From: Alligator mississippiensis
Lineage: Eukaryota > Chordata > Crocodylia > Alligatoridae
Length of the DNA: 64,000 bases
Assembly (NCBI RefSeq): GCF_030867095.1
Contig: NC_081835.1
Coordinates: 47,537,892 to 47,601,891, forward strand
Direction: 5' to 3'
Under the pieces are notes generated by a model. That model worked only from the letters and a program-made list of their open reading frames with translations. It was not told where the DNA came from and ran no database searches. The translations under genes were made by a program, and so were the position numbers. Shown piece after piece: positions 42,811 to 57,100 of the stretch. The number at the start of each line of letters is the position of its first letter. Within the stretch, counting starts at the first letter, position 1.

Positions 42811-45089
42811 AAAACTTTGGGGGATGGATAGCTAGACATGGAGACTGTCAGTCTGCTCTCACATGCACATTAGTCAATGACAATTGTCACCACAAAGGAA
42901 CAAGCCTATTTCACAAGCCTTTGGTTTTTCTTGTTCTGTTCTCTAAGAGCTCTGACTGCATTCACCGATCATCTTCCACCTTTACCAATCACCCCAGTGG
43001 GGGATGGATCATAATTCCTGTTCTGCTTCCCCTAAATGCAGGGGTGGAGGGTGGTTTTAGCAGTCATTCTCTATCTTGCACACACATGCTGGGGATAAAT
43101 ACAAGTCTCAGATTGGGTCTTAAATACTCTTCTAGGTTTGTTTCATGGAATGTCTCCTTAGTGCTGGCAGAAACATCAGCACAGAGGATTAATTGCCACA
43201 CTATTAATGGCTCCCATTCAAAGTTATCTTGAATCAGCTGTAATTCTCCAGTACCGTGAATCACTAGCCAAACACCACTCCTGGGAGATCACATGGGTAC
43301 TTTAATCAGCTTTGAAAGCACAAAGCAGTATAGTTGCAGAGTAGAGATGTGGTGCGTGTCTGTGGTTGGCCCCTCCAGCCAGGTCAAGTGAACATTTGAG
43401 TTTATGGGTCATGTTTTAAGAAGTTTGCAGCAGCTCCCACCTCAGTCACTGGTGCCAGGGGGCACTGGACACCTCCCAAAGTCTTTCCATAAAGTATGTC
43501 ATGTATAGAAAACTTCTCCTTTTGCTTTTTCTGTATTCGTATTAAGGTAAGTGCAGGAGATGCAGAACATTTTCAGTTCACACACAGCAAAACTGACACA
43601 TTCAGACAAATGAACAAATGCACCAGGTTTAATCAGAAATAGGACAGGTTGAGCCTCTAGAGGCAGCCACGATGTGGTATCTCTCCCATTCACAACACCC
43701 AAGAGGCCATCTGTTTCAGCTACATGTTTAATCCCTGGAGTACAAATCACATGAGCAGCAACATACAATTCCAAAACATTAGTCTTCTCCAGAGTGAAGT
43801 ATTGATCCAAGTCTACAGTACTAGTAACATCCATGATCAGTGAGAAAACCTAGCAGATTCCTTTCTGTATTGGCTACATTAATTACAAAAGAGAATTATA
43901 AAAACCTAGAAAAAACAGCATATTCCTTGCTTAGGTTGCTGTTAAAGAAGGGAGTGAGAAATGGCCCTTTTGCATCTTGAAATTGAAGCAAGAAAGCCCA
44001 GGTGCAAGTATTCTGACCCAAAGCAAGCGAGCTCTCCAATTCAAGGGCAGCCATGGGGCAGGGAGTGCAGCTAGTGGATAAGTCTGGGCCAGCTGGATCA
44101 AACTCTAGGATAAAGACCAGCTACAGCAATGTTCAGAATAGGGACAACCATGACATGAGTGATAGTGATTGGAGACAGATCAAGAGACAAAAGGTAGGAC
44201 TTGTTACACCTATTGCCAGTGCATTGGAACTACTTCAAAGAGAGGCCTAGTCAGGTAGCTCCAGTTGCCCAGAGGGAGCAACCAGCATCAATCTGGGGAC
44301 CCTCCAGCTTTCCTTCTCCTACTGATCTGCCACAGAGGATGAGTCATTTATTTCCCCTCCCATCATCCTTCACCCCTCTAGTGCATCCCACCCCAGGGAA
44401 TCCCTTCCCAGCCAACACAGCCTTGACTGAATGATTCATCAGCTTTACAGGAGCAGAAACTAGTCAGACCCCAAAGTGTGCCTCGGTTTGGACTTGGACC
44501 TGAGATAGCCCCCCATCCTGAGCACAAGAAGTGGACCCCATTATAGTGCAGTTATCAAACCACAGCCACCTTCCCTGGACCTGGCCTGCCAAGCTCTAGG
44601 CTGATTCACCAGATGGTCCTGGAGATCCCTCAATGCTCAAACTGCAGATATATTTTTCAATGGGAGCCTCCACGAGAGGCTTTTGAGACTCTCTTTCCTT
44701 GAGTCCACCATCAGTGGATTCAGCTGAGCACCCTCAGTCTGTGCCCCTGGCAGACTTCAGATTTGCTCTTATTTAATCAGACAGCTGTTCTAGAACAAGG
44801 AACACGTGAAGGTCACAAACCAAACAGTTCTGCCTGCTACTGTAAAAAGGTGGCTGGTCCCAGAATCCATTGCTAACATCCAAGATGTCCAACAACAGTA
44901 GTGCCTCAGGCACAGGATCCAGCTCAGGGTTTGTGTTAAGGCAGAGCTGGAAGCCCATTTCTGTAGCACTTCAGAGACGCTCCATCCCAGGAAGTGCATC
45001 CAAGGACGTTCAGAGAGCAGGATGGATGGCATGCCAAGCTTCCTGCTCGGCTGTAGCTGCTGCAGGCTGGAGGCTGCAGGGTTCGGTGA
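42811..45089. other. TPRN 3' UTR and intergenic sequence
   Basis: The 3' UTR of TPRN occupies the right part, at least to 44772 and perhaps 44347. I see no other exon or repeat end between 42811 and 44300. Confidence 0.5.
44347..44777 (-). terminator. TPRN: TPRN candidate polyadenylation signals
   Basis: Minus-strand hexamers ATTAAA at 44772-44777 and AATAAA at 44347-44352 lie 313 and 738 nt past the TPRN stop. The sequence cannot tell which is used. Confidence 0.4.
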
Positions 45090-45152
45090 TCAGAAATACA
45101 AGGCAGGCTCGCTGCTGAAGTCAGAAAGACAACTCCTATCTGCTGGGGTAAG
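45090..45152 (-). CDS. TPRN: TPRN coding exon 4 (residues 699-718, stop)
   Basis: A 63-nt coding end reading LTPADRSCLSDFSSEPALYF and TGA after acceptor CTCCCCACAG. Human ends LTPASQNDLSDFRSEPALYF as I recall it, so this tiny terminus is secure. Confidence 0.93.
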   Translation of the reverse strand, partial: LTPADRSCLSDFSSEPALYF

Positions 45153-48100
45153 CTGTGGGGAGAGAAAAGGGAGTTGGAACAGAAGCCACACAGGGTTTAA
45201 GTGAGCTTTGAGAAGGTAAGGGCTGCACTGGGACCTTGCCAGGGGCTGACTGCACCTCCATATTCATACTGAATGTGCCTGCAGTGCACACAGGACAACT
45301 TGAAACTAGCAGCTGTCTGGAGAGATGTCCACACTCGGGCAGCAGCACATCCTGGCATTAGAAGGGGACCTCACACATGCCCCCTCCCTCCTGCCCAAGT
45401 GCACAAGCAAACTCCAAACTGGAAATACGTTAGTGAAGTTTCTCTAGTCTTGCCAGTCTACACCCACTCGATCCCCGTCTCTCGTGGGCCTGAAAGCAGG
45501 CACTGAGGATGAGCCTGGTGAAGACACTGCCATCTTTCTGGTGCAGTGTGGCTACTAAATTGGAGGCCAAAGCATGTCCTATCCCTCCATCTCCTGGTGC
45601 CAGGACTCATTACTGTTGCAGTATAGACAAGTCCTTAATCTCCTCCTCAAAGAAGGATGCTGGCTGCAGTGGAGGCTTCTCTTAGCCCCCAGGGTCCAGG
45701 CAGATGCCCTGCTCCCTTCAAGTGTGGCATTCTACTATGGAAAGACTCTCCTCACTTCAGGTCTCAGTATTTCCACACTAGCCTGAAGATCAGAGCAGAG
45801 TGAAAAGGAAATAAGCAAGGCACTGCTGTAAAGACTCACCATGACCTGGTTCCCCAGGGTATCCACCTCCTTTGGAACGGTCCCCATTGCACCAGGCTGA
45901 TCCTCATATTTCTGTTCCTGCCACTTGCCAAACTCCACAGAGTGCTTTGGTGTATAGCTGGACAAGCCTGAAGAGAGGACACATGCAGATACAGAGCAGG
46001 ACCCCAGCCGGTGGCCGACTTGTCCCAGCAGGACTGCATGCTTTACCAGCTACAGCCATTCCTCTGGGCCGTGTCACTTAGCCCAGGGAGGGGCTCACAG
46101 AAGCAAATTGTCCCCACTGCCCATTTCCTAAATCGGCCTTGGACCGAGCTAACATCCCTCCCAAGTGCTTGCTGAGGATTCAGTATCAAACAACCGCTGC
46201 CAGAAACCCTTCATAGAACCAAGTACCAGCAGTCCTTGCCTAGCCCTTCTGTAGGATGACTTTGGAGTAGAAAGAGACCAGCAGCAGATCAAGCAGCTCA
46301 CCTGGGTTGGGCACGTTAGGGTGCAAGGTGCTGTTTGGGTGTGGAATGAAGAAGGAGGAAGGCTTGTCATCCTCCATTTCTGAGCTAAATTCTTCTTCTT
46401 CCTCCTCCTCCTCATCTTCCTCTGCCAGGGAGCTCTCAGAGGGGTACTCGAACATGGTCTGCAGGCTCATCTCGTTGAAAGAGATTTTCATCTAGAGGAC
46501 AGCAAGGAGAGTCAGTGGAAGCCATGGACACCAACCCTCCCTCTTCCACCGCTCCCTCCCCCAACAGGGACTCCAGTAACTGATAGCAAGTGTCAGGACA
46601 CATTACCAACCTCAATCCACTGTAAGTTGCACCTGCCCATCACACCATCTCACCAACACAGTACCTCAGACCTCAACATTGCCTGGTGGGCTTTGCTGGC
46701 CACCAGTTGTTTCTAGTACTCATTTGCCCCTCATCCTACCTGAGGCCAGTCTATCATTACCATATTTATTTACGTATCACAGGCACCCCCCCCCCCCCAA
46801 AAAAAAAAAAAGTTCTCTAAAACTGGGGTGCATGTCTTAAGTGGAGAGGCTGATTTCTGCACTGGAAGAGAAGTGTGGAGATGCTGTAATGTCTACCAGG
46901 GGCCGTCCTTTTCTCTAGCCAGCATACAGCGGGTACAGAGTCCACTCTTCAGTGAGAGCAAGACTTAACCCCCTCACAGCTACTGCCAAATTTATAGCAC
47001 CTTCTGGCTGAGCAGCAAGCTTGCTGTGGGTGTGAGAGCTGCTCCATGCAGTTAATCTGCAGCCAGGACTCTGGAAAAACAAGTTTTTCCTTCATTCTGC
47101 CTTTCCAAAACAAACGTCTCATTTGTTGGTATACTATACGCAAGAAAATACAGTATTTATTCTACTGCCTGTTCTAACTTGCAGACTGCCCCCAAAGTAG
47201 GGCTTATACCAAGACAGGTAATTTTCATCTAGTAACACACTGAAGTTAGTTGTCCTGGTACACATCCGTCTCTAGCTAGTGCAGTCAGGAGTGAGGGCCG
47301 ACACCAAGTAACTGCAGCCATGTGCTTACACCAATGAGAGACATAAGGCTGACTCCACTTGACACTGGGTTCATTCCCACCTGGTTTACAGCAAACAGTA
47401 GCTGAGCTATGAGCAGGGAGGAGCCCTGCAGCTCACAGAAGGAACAAGCAAGCTGCAATAAAGTGCTCCAGGACTCACCCATGCAAGACAAACACTAGAA
47501 GAATAGCCCCTTGGTTGCAAAGGCCTGGGCTTCTGGGAACCAGCAGCTTACCGGATACAGGACTAGTATAAACAGGCTCTTCCTCTTTTGCTCAGCAATC
47601 TCCATGAGATCAGCCTCCCTAGCTACACTGGGAAACAGTGCTGTAATCCTTGACCTGCTTACTCCAGCCGCCATGAGGGAAATGCAGGAAAGATTTATCG
47701 GCTTCACACACATACAAGCATTTTTCCCCTTGGCAACTGTGGGGCTGTCTCAGCAGTAGCACAGAGGCAGAGAGCACTGCCCAAACAGGAACTAAAGGAC
47801 AGTTACCAACAGCACAATAACACAAGATGGCGTTTGGCCAAGGCACCTGGTTAACGCCCGAGGAAGAATGCCAGGGAATCGTAGCCACCACAGGGAGCCA
47901 GGCCCACAGAGAGATGGCACTTCTGGCAAGCACATCACAAAGCATACCAACTCCCAACATCTACAAGTCTGCCTAGCTGTTTTCCTTTGATGCTTCTCTT
48001 CCCAGCCCTTCCCTTGCCCTATTCAGGGGATAAGAGCCTAAATGGACCATCCATTAAAGATGGGCCTGCAGGAACGCTGCTCACTACCGGGGTCTATTTG

Positions 48101-51100
48101 GTGCCTGACAGGATGCTCCAGGAATCCTGCAGGAAGCCGATGGGCATTTGTGAGCAACCTGCAACTGAGGGAAATATGGATTCTTTGCAGTTGTGATCAA
48201 AGGATGCTGGGAGGGTTGGTTCAGGTCATGCTGAACCCAGTCAAAGCACTGCCAAAATCCCCATATAGCGTAATCCAACCAAAACAGCAACACAGGAATC
48301 AGGCTCCAACTTGTACAGTCAGAAGGAAGGAAGCCAGCTCCTCTTAGCCAGTGCCTAAGCTCTGTGCGGGTTTTGGCAGGAAAGCACTGAAAGCACCAGC
48401 AGCCCATTAGCCCTAGCAGATTTCTTCGTTCCACAGAGTGAGTATGCTTGAGACCAAGACAAAAAGGATTTGCCTGCCTGACGCTGGCCGACCATAACTG
48501 ACCCTTCTCCCCGCAACGCCAAGATGCCATTAGCAGTGAGAAAACAGCCACGCCACACTGGCTGCATCTTGAATGCTTAGACTGACTTCTCGTTGTTTTA
48601 TTCAACCAACTTGCTTTAGCTAAAGCCATCCCATGCAAAACACTGCATCCAAGCCAAGAAACATGCCCAGGCATTCATGCTTTGCCCTGCAACCCACAGA
48701 GAGGGGAGAACGAAGGCACACTGTGTGCTCTTGAGCCACATGATGCCTGTCACCATGGTAAACATCCTCTGTTTATGTGCAATGGTTTACAGAGGAGAAC
48801 ACCCTAGTCTAACGCAAAGGGAGGAAAGACCAGGATGCAGATTAGACCCCCCAGGCAGCAGCAACAGCTGCCATATGTGGATCACTCAGATAAGATTCTT
48901 GATTTCTGTACCAAGCCCCTGGTATCGGGCTGCATGGAATGAATGGCAACACCCAGTACAAAGTACAGGCCGTGCCTCACTGCAAATTGTAGACAGAGTA
49001 AGTCACAGAGGCCCTGCCAAGACCCAGCTATATGGGGCTATGCTAGCATTCCCCAGCACACACGGCTGCCACAAAGTGCAAGCCTCCAGTACATTAATGA
49101 TACAAGCCACATTTCCAGGAAGTATTCTGTCTCTAAGCCAGAGCAGGAGCTGGTCTGTTGCAGACAGGGAACTACAAAGATTCCCTTATACCTGAACAGC
49201 CTTCAGTGTTGTTTTGAACCACAGTCAGCTAGATTGCTTATTTCCAGTCTGTACCCATAGCTCAAATATGGGGTTTAAGCTAAACTACTTACTACAGCGA
49301 GCCAGCTGAACTTTGCAGGCAGCCTTACTTTTGAGGAACCATGTAGGGAAATTCAAGAGAGATTTCTGAAGTCATGAACTGTACTGTTCCCTGAACTGTT
49401 CTTCCCGCACAGATCACATCTTCTTGGCCTCCACATTGTGGGGAGAGGATGTCAGTGTCTCCTGAAAGCACTGTGAGCACACCCTCAGCTTCAGAGGAAC
49501 CATCTTCTTTACTGATGGGCTGGGATGGAACAAAACCATATTCATCTCACAGTGTGCTGGGAGCAGGGGAGCTCATGCCAGGCAGGAGAAGATGCAACAG
49601 AACTAGCCAGAGGCATTTCACACGAAGGCTGCTAAAGCATCTCCATCAGCTGAATTCCTCCCTTCCCTTAACCCCAGTCAGTTGATCTGCACTGAATCTA
49701 GAGGCAAGAAAGAGACTGTACCACCGTGCATGAATCGGTTTGACAGTGAGCAGAGATGGGGATGATAGCAATTCACCAGCAGCCTTAGTTGCTGATCACT
49801 ATGAAGTTCAGATGAGGTCAGTGGTAGCTGGACTTCCTCATGTGCCAACGATGCAGCAGTGACCCAAAGTTCTCCTCTGACGCAGACCTGGCAAGTTACC
49901 GACAGCTGCCTAATAATCCTGAAGATCCAGCCACAGGGCCATACTGAAGCCAAGGCTTATGCAGAATGGCACGGCTCTGTGGCCCATACGGGATACAAGC
50001 TGACTTCTGGGTGCACCTTCATGGTGTGTTTTACCCTCTATAGTGCCCTCCATGGTTTCAGGCCAAGAAAGAGAGAAATCAGTTGACCACCTCCTCATGA
50101 AACCCATCACCGTGAGCACAAATAACAGGATACGTGGGAGGTGTCCACCTGAAGCCAACAAACTCTGCCAAGCCTTCTTCATTCATTTCTAAGGGGTTAT
50201 AACCTTACTGAACCAAATTCCAAGCTTTTTCACCAGCTTCTAACCAGAAGACTGGCAACCTGAACAGCAGGTAAAATAATGGCAGGCTGTAGGCCTCAGC
50301 ACTAGCAGCTTTATCACGGAGCTGACTGGACAAATGCCCACATGGGAACTTTCACTAACTAGTCCAGAGCCAGCAATCTATACCACTTGCATGCACTACA
50401 GCCACTTCCAGTGCAAGGATTTTCATGCAGCCTAAAGGCAGTGTGATTAGTCCCACTAGGGTTATTAGCTGAAAGCTGGCAATGAGCTTATCCTTAGGTG
50501 AGAGGTGTTGGGCAGAGTCATGTTGCTCAGGGCACATTCCTGGGTGGCCAAGGACTGAAAATATCATGCTTGGGAGCCAGCACAGCCCTAGGGAAGCTGG
50601 GGGTTTACAACCCTAGATCAGCATTGTGATAGAGAATTTAACAGGGTCCTGAGAGACCCTGTCCAGACAGTGATCCAACAGATCTTCTGAACAGGGCATT
50701 TTACCAGAAAAAAAAAGCACAAGAGCTTTCATAATCCTGGAGTCCTTCTTCTCCGATGCGGGCATCTCATGACAGTTTGATGTATTTAGACAAAAAGGCT
50801 CTCTGTCATGGGTAGCAGAAGCTACCAAAACAAAGGAACCTGTTAGTCACTCCATCACAGAGGTGATGTATTGCAACATAAGGGCTACATCTACAGCAGA
50901 GGTCTTATGGGTGCCAGGAGGGCCTCATGCAGGATTTGACCCATCATGCTGGGTAATGTCTAAATTCCTGCTGTACTTTTTGCTGAAGCAGGGGAAAACA
51001 CTGTGGATGTGGACACTAGTTACTTCATGCTGCACTTATCTGATGCCCTTCCAAGGGCAACACTGAGTTTTTTTCAGCAGCAGTTGCCATTGGTTGAGCC

Positions 51101-54100
51101 TCCACTTCTGTTTGCCTTTGGTAACTCCATGGGTTTGCACTGGATGGAGTACACTAGGGAATGCCGCACTACCGGAAGGAGACTGATCACCTTCAGGATT
51201 GCACTGCCGCTCCCATGTCATGCAACTGAACAAGAAAGTCTCCCCTTACAAAGGCAACCCATGAAGCCTGCTCTGTGTAATCAATACACCAAAGCACATG
51301 GTAGATGGGAGCGATGCATGGGGACTCGAAATATTAAACTCCATGTACAAGACACAGGGAAGAGTTTCAAATTCCTGGTGAGCAGAGATGGTGTAGCGAG
51401 AAGTGCACCGAGCACAGCAGGAAGCAGAGAAGTCTCCCTGTGCCCTGTACTATCGATGTTGCCAAGGAAGCGATCCAACAGCCTAACTCCACAAGTTCAT
51501 TAGAGCTTATGTCATTGGTTCAGAGTGACATAGCTCTCCCAGCATCAGGACAGTGATTACGCTCCCTGCAGATATGCAAGAGGGATTCTGCTCCAGCAGT
51601 TTACTTAGTAAACCATGATTAATTTATGTAGAGTATAAGAGTTGAACTCGCCTCATTTCCCAGCCTCCTTGCAACAGATCTCACCTAGATGCATGCAGAC
51701 CAGAGGCACGTCCAAGGGAGAGGTCATTATGTCCAAAACCCTTAACACTACAGACAAACCCAGAGAGAACTGCACTGGTAGAGGACCCTAAGCAGACATT
51801 TGGTAGACAGAAGACTAGAAGGAAATCTGCTAATCAAACTGAAATACAAATCACTTCTGTATCATCCGGGGGAGGGGGAGGAGAGGGGTGTCTCCATTTT
51901 CAGATCTGACAGACAGGTGCATTTAACTCTTCTCAGACTTAGAGTGGGATAGAAACCTCATTTTCTGGAAAAAAGGACATACTAGACAGAAAAAATCTCC
52001 TATACTGCAGATGGAGGTAGTGTTAGTTTGAAGTCAGGCAGAAGGCAGAGCAGGGTGGCACCTTTGCGACTACCTGGTTCAGAACGGCATAAGCTTTTGT
52101 AGGCAATGAACTACTTTGTCACATGCATGACACAGAAGAGCTTCTCCTTCTGTTCAGTGCTGAAAGACCATTGTCAATATCCCCAACAAAGAATTTTACA
52201 AGAAGTTTTCTGAAGAGAAATGAGGAAGTCTTAGGAGCAACATCAACAGAAAGCTTCTTGGGAGATACCCACATAGCTTTGTCTTTGTAGGTACACTAAT
52301 TCTCCATTAAAGAAGTTTCACAAATATTTCCTCTACATAGCTTGGTGGCACGTGCTGACTGACCACTCCCACTTGCTACTTCCGAGTCCATTTTGGGAAG
52401 GCCACGACCCTACACTGGAGAAAGTAACTGTTAAAGTAAGTCCAAGTGAACACTTAGAGGCAGAAGGGAGTGACCAGCCACCTTCGACACTGAGAGTCTG
52501 TTCCAGCCCACAGATTAAGGGGATAGACTAAAGATATTTTTATATTTAATTCACACTCTCAGATTCCAGAAGCACAAAGTCCTTTAAATCTCAAGCTTAG
52601 CTCTTGCGTCAAGAGCTTACTGAGCCACAGAGGACAGCGCAAGCTGCCTCCAGAGGCCTCCCCTTCTGTTTGTGTAATAGCATCTACTTTAATTCTTCTG
52701 TCCAGCTCTTATACCGTGGAAGCCATAGGCAGAGAGAGAAAAAAAAAAAAAGTGGGGGGGAAGTACTAACATGCCTGCAGCTATTAGAGAGCACGCACAT
52801 GAGAAAGGTTGCTCACACCTCCATGACCATGACTGTCTCTGCCAGAACCAAGCTCAGTGCCGCCTAAATGATCACTCAGAGCCGTGTGCTTCAGTACAGT
52901 GCCATGGATACCTTCTCCTTTCCTCTCTACCCTCTAACACATCAAGAACATAAGAACGTGCCACTTCTGTGTGCCCATGCCCAGCCAACATACTAGGTTA
53001 AAGAACATAACAGGATCCAGGTACAGCTGCTTTATGGCCCTTCTCCTCTCCCCCACGCCCCAAACTAGACACAGCAGCATTGTGGCAGAGCAGTGAAAGG
53101 ACCACTCCCGAGAGCAGTTCAGGGCACTACCTGAGCCACTGAAGATCAGCTAACCAGGAGGCTGACCAGGACTGGTACTGACCATCCAAGACTGGATCTT
53201 GTCTGACATAGGACTTTGGCCACAGAGCTCACTCAACAATACACTTTATGCTCCAGTGTGTATTACTGCCTGTTCTTGCAGACTCTGGGTATTTTCCTCC
53301 TAGGAGCAAGGCAAACATTAGCCCGCTGTACCACAGACTGGAATTGAGCAGAACGACAGGAACCTGTTCCTGGGACACAAGCACTAAGCTAACCATGCCT
53401 CCTCACTTTGTCTCCAGCCTGCTGAAGAAGGAGTGCGCTATATTCCTGTGTTGCTCCCAGCAGTTCAGCTCCACTGTTGGCAGAAGCTGCAGAACGGACT
53501 CCAGGCAGCCATCTGCAGTCCAAGCTGCATGCCTCCTTGGAGCTGTTCTGAGCTGATCTAAGCAGAGCTTAAGAGGCTTTGCCTGCCTGCCGGGCAATGG
53601 CTCCCACAGGAGCTACCTCCAGCAGAACCTGAATCAGTTGGAAGTTACAGAGAACCAAGTCCAACCCTCCCAGAACCAACAACTGCTGGTCCATCCTGTC
53701 CCTCGTTCTGAGGAAGAGTTTAGAAACAACTGTGTTTTTGTTGAGTGCAGCAGGTTGGCACCATCTCTTATCTGATGCATGCGCCAAGATCTCCCAAGTT
53801 AGCTCCGTCAAATGCTGGGAAATCACTGGGTTCAGACTGCTATTCCTGGGATGTGATGCTCTCTTCGATCTGTATCTACAGGTTGCTGTATGCAGCAAGC
53901 TGCCAACTGTACAAAACAGCACAGGAACAAGGCACACTAATGCTATGACTTCCATAGGTTCTCCAGCACATTCAAGGCCTACTCATCATTCATAAAACTT
54001 CAAGTGCCCTAGGTTCGAGCTACAGACCTCTCCTAGTACAGCACCCCTCCCAGTTATCACTGAGGACAAAGTATGCATCAAGGTTTGAGGTGAAGCCCAA

Positions 54101-57100
54101 ATCTGAAGACACAGGACATTATGTTGAGCATAAGCCTTGCTGCTTCCAGACATCATATAGAACCTGCATGATAACAGTTCAGCCTACAGGCCACCTCACA
54201 ACAAGAGGCAATTTAAAGCTTTCACACAAACTGGAACTCCTCAGAGCCCTCCTTCATTAGTCAGCCTCCACACCCTGTTGTAGCCTAGCACCAAACGGCC
54301 AGTGATCATCGAGTTTAATTTGCATGTTGGCAAGACCACGTATTTTTGGCAGCTGATCAGGCTCAATAAACCAGCTTCAGAGCGTTCATGTGTGACAGAT
54401 TTTAGCTAACCTGTACCAAATGCTCAATGAGCTCCAGCACAAGACTCCCATACACTCTGGGGTCCAGTTTCCTCCCCCTCCCCTAATCACTAGCTCTCCT
54501 TCCCAAAGTTGCTCTTCTTCCCCAAAGTCAGGCCCATGAATCATCTATCACCTTAATATGCAGAGATGCCTTCACCTGAAGGACAAACCATCTGAATGCA
54601 GAACAGGACTGTGCTTCTCCAGTCCTGCCCCCACCCGCTAAGTACCAGAACAACACGATTTGTTAATTCCCTCCTATACCCTGCGCACATCCTTCCCTCA
54701 GCAGCATTTGACAAACCGGACAGTGCTTAGCTGCCCGAGTAGGGGATGCTGGACTCATGTAGCCCAGCTCCCATGGATAGGGCAGTGGGTATGCCAGAGC
54801 CTGCAGCCAGGGGAATAATACTATACATTTGTCATAGGGTTAGTTTGCATCATGTCATGGCTGCAGTACACATATTAGAAGCCAGGCTTTTGTAGAATCA
54901 GGAAAAGAAACAGAATTTCAGGCCAAGTCTTGAGCTTCCCATATGTCTCATCACTTTTATGTCAGGTACTAGAGCAGGATGAGGGGCCCTGGTCCTGTCA
55001 TCTCATTCTCAGTCAAACACAGTACTATGGCTCTTTGGGGAATGGAGAAGATCAGGGCAATAGCAAGGGATGGGTGCTTGCCCAGTCTGCATAGGATCAG
55101 CAACTGGAATGGGGCCAGTTGAAGTTATGGATGGCTTTAAGATCAGGGTCTAAAGCAGATGGTGCATCTCCCACACAGGCTTAAGAGTGTCTGCACATTC
55201 CACAGGTGGCAGAGCCTGCTGTTCTGTATGCAAACACAGAATGTAATTCAAAACAGAACCAGTCAGATTTTGTGCTATCCACAACCAAGGCACACTGATG
55301 GACAAGATTATCAGGATGAGTGGTACTCCAACTGACCACTGTGTAGACTGCGCACAAGTGAATCTCATGGAGAAGGGATATCCTCACAGAAACCCTTCAC
55401 TAGGACAGGGAAGAATTTCCGTGACCAGGTTCATGGGCAGAACTGCCTTACCTGCATCACTAGGCAATAGCTTGTTTACATCCCTGCAGTACCAACACTA
55501 GTGGCTCACATAGGAGGGGAATGAGTGGAAACTGAGTCTATAATGTAGAAGCAGCCCCTCCCCACCCAACCCCTTGGGGTTCCAGTTCTTTCTCTCCCCA
55601 TACCAGCTTCTTCCCTCTCCTGAATATGTAGCCGATACTGACACCTCCAGCCCCGAGGTAGCCAGCTGCCTCTTCCTATTGAACTGTAGCTCCTGGAAGT
55701 GACAGCTGAGCTGGTTCTCTCTTTTTAATATATATTTTATTTATTTGCAGACTTCATGAAATGCCCCGACACCTGCAATAGCAGCAAGAAGCCAGCTCTC
55801 CTTGGAGCACTGGTATAACTGGTTCCCAGAAATACCTCTCTCCCTTGTGACACACTGCCCTGCAGAAATCACAGGCTGCAGTGTCAGTGAAGATCAACTG
55901 GTGGAAGGGCACTGGAATTTTGGAACTGGCCCCTAGCCACAGCCTGCATCTGTTACTTGTACCAGCACAGTGCAAAGCCATTCCTTGCCCTTGTCCTTCA
56001 GGACTGCTAGGAAGGGTGTGACTGAGGTGACTCTAGTTTGCTGATGTTTATGATACGGATTTCCCATTACTGAACAGTGGCCCAGAGCACTGGGCCACAG
56101 AGCTGGAAGTGGATTTTAAATGTCTGAGGAAAATAAAGTTTGCGTTTTATAGAACAAGTAACATGTCTGCCACAACTGCTTTGCAAACAACCTCTCTTCA
56201 CTGCAATATTTTTAATGAGGATGTTTGCAGAAGGGAGGAGCTCTTCTGGTTCAAACACTGAAAACTAGGCCACACCAGAACTCAGATAACAGTATCAGCC
56301 TACATGCCACATATCCCCACAGGAACGTGGGGTGGCCAGTCCACAACACATTAACAGCCTATCATCCCAGCGTACAAGGCCAGAACCTCAGGGCATGCTG
56401 AAAACTGTGGGGTCCCCAGGCTCAGGGCAGGCTTAGGTGGCAGCTCTGCCATGCAAGTCCCTGCACAAAGTCAATCTCAAGGCTGGCCTTACTGGGGAAA
56501 CTAACAGGAGAATCAGTTTCACTGAATAGCTAGAGTCCAGGGCACTTCCCATTAGCTGAAGCTTGAGTTTCAGGTCTCACTGGGTCTACACGTTCATTAA
56601 TGCACTTTTGCTACTGAGCATTAAATTTAGTACCTCTAATGTGAGGTACTAACAAAATGTGCATTGGGCTGCCCTAATGAGCAGTAGCAAAAGCATATGC
56701 GCAGTAGCTTAATTTTACTGTGCATTAACACATTAGCACGGTTTTTACCATGATGCTCTAATGCGCAGTAAAATAGGTTACGGTGTGTTAAAATGCATGT
56801 GTACATACGCCCACTCAGACCAAAAGGAGGGGAAATCCCCTGAAGTTCCCTGTGCACTAGAAGAGCTGTTTGAAAAGCAGGGTTGCTTCAGAAGAACTTA
56901 CATGAGACCCTCCCCACTCTTACAAGGAAAAACGTATGAGAGCAAATTCCACACCAACTCCTGACATATCAGTCATTAACCATAGACAGTATCAATGGTC
57001 CAAATATGACGCCTCTTCAACATCCTGCGTGCTAAGAAGAAACAAATATTTTTTTTTTAATTGTGCATCAGGCCAAATCAGCCAAATCAGTTCTGAATTC

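Noticed and set aside
48084-48674. 196-codon minus-strand open frame within TPRN intron 1
   Set aside because: Low conservation expected and no family resemblance; such lengths occur by chance in this composition.
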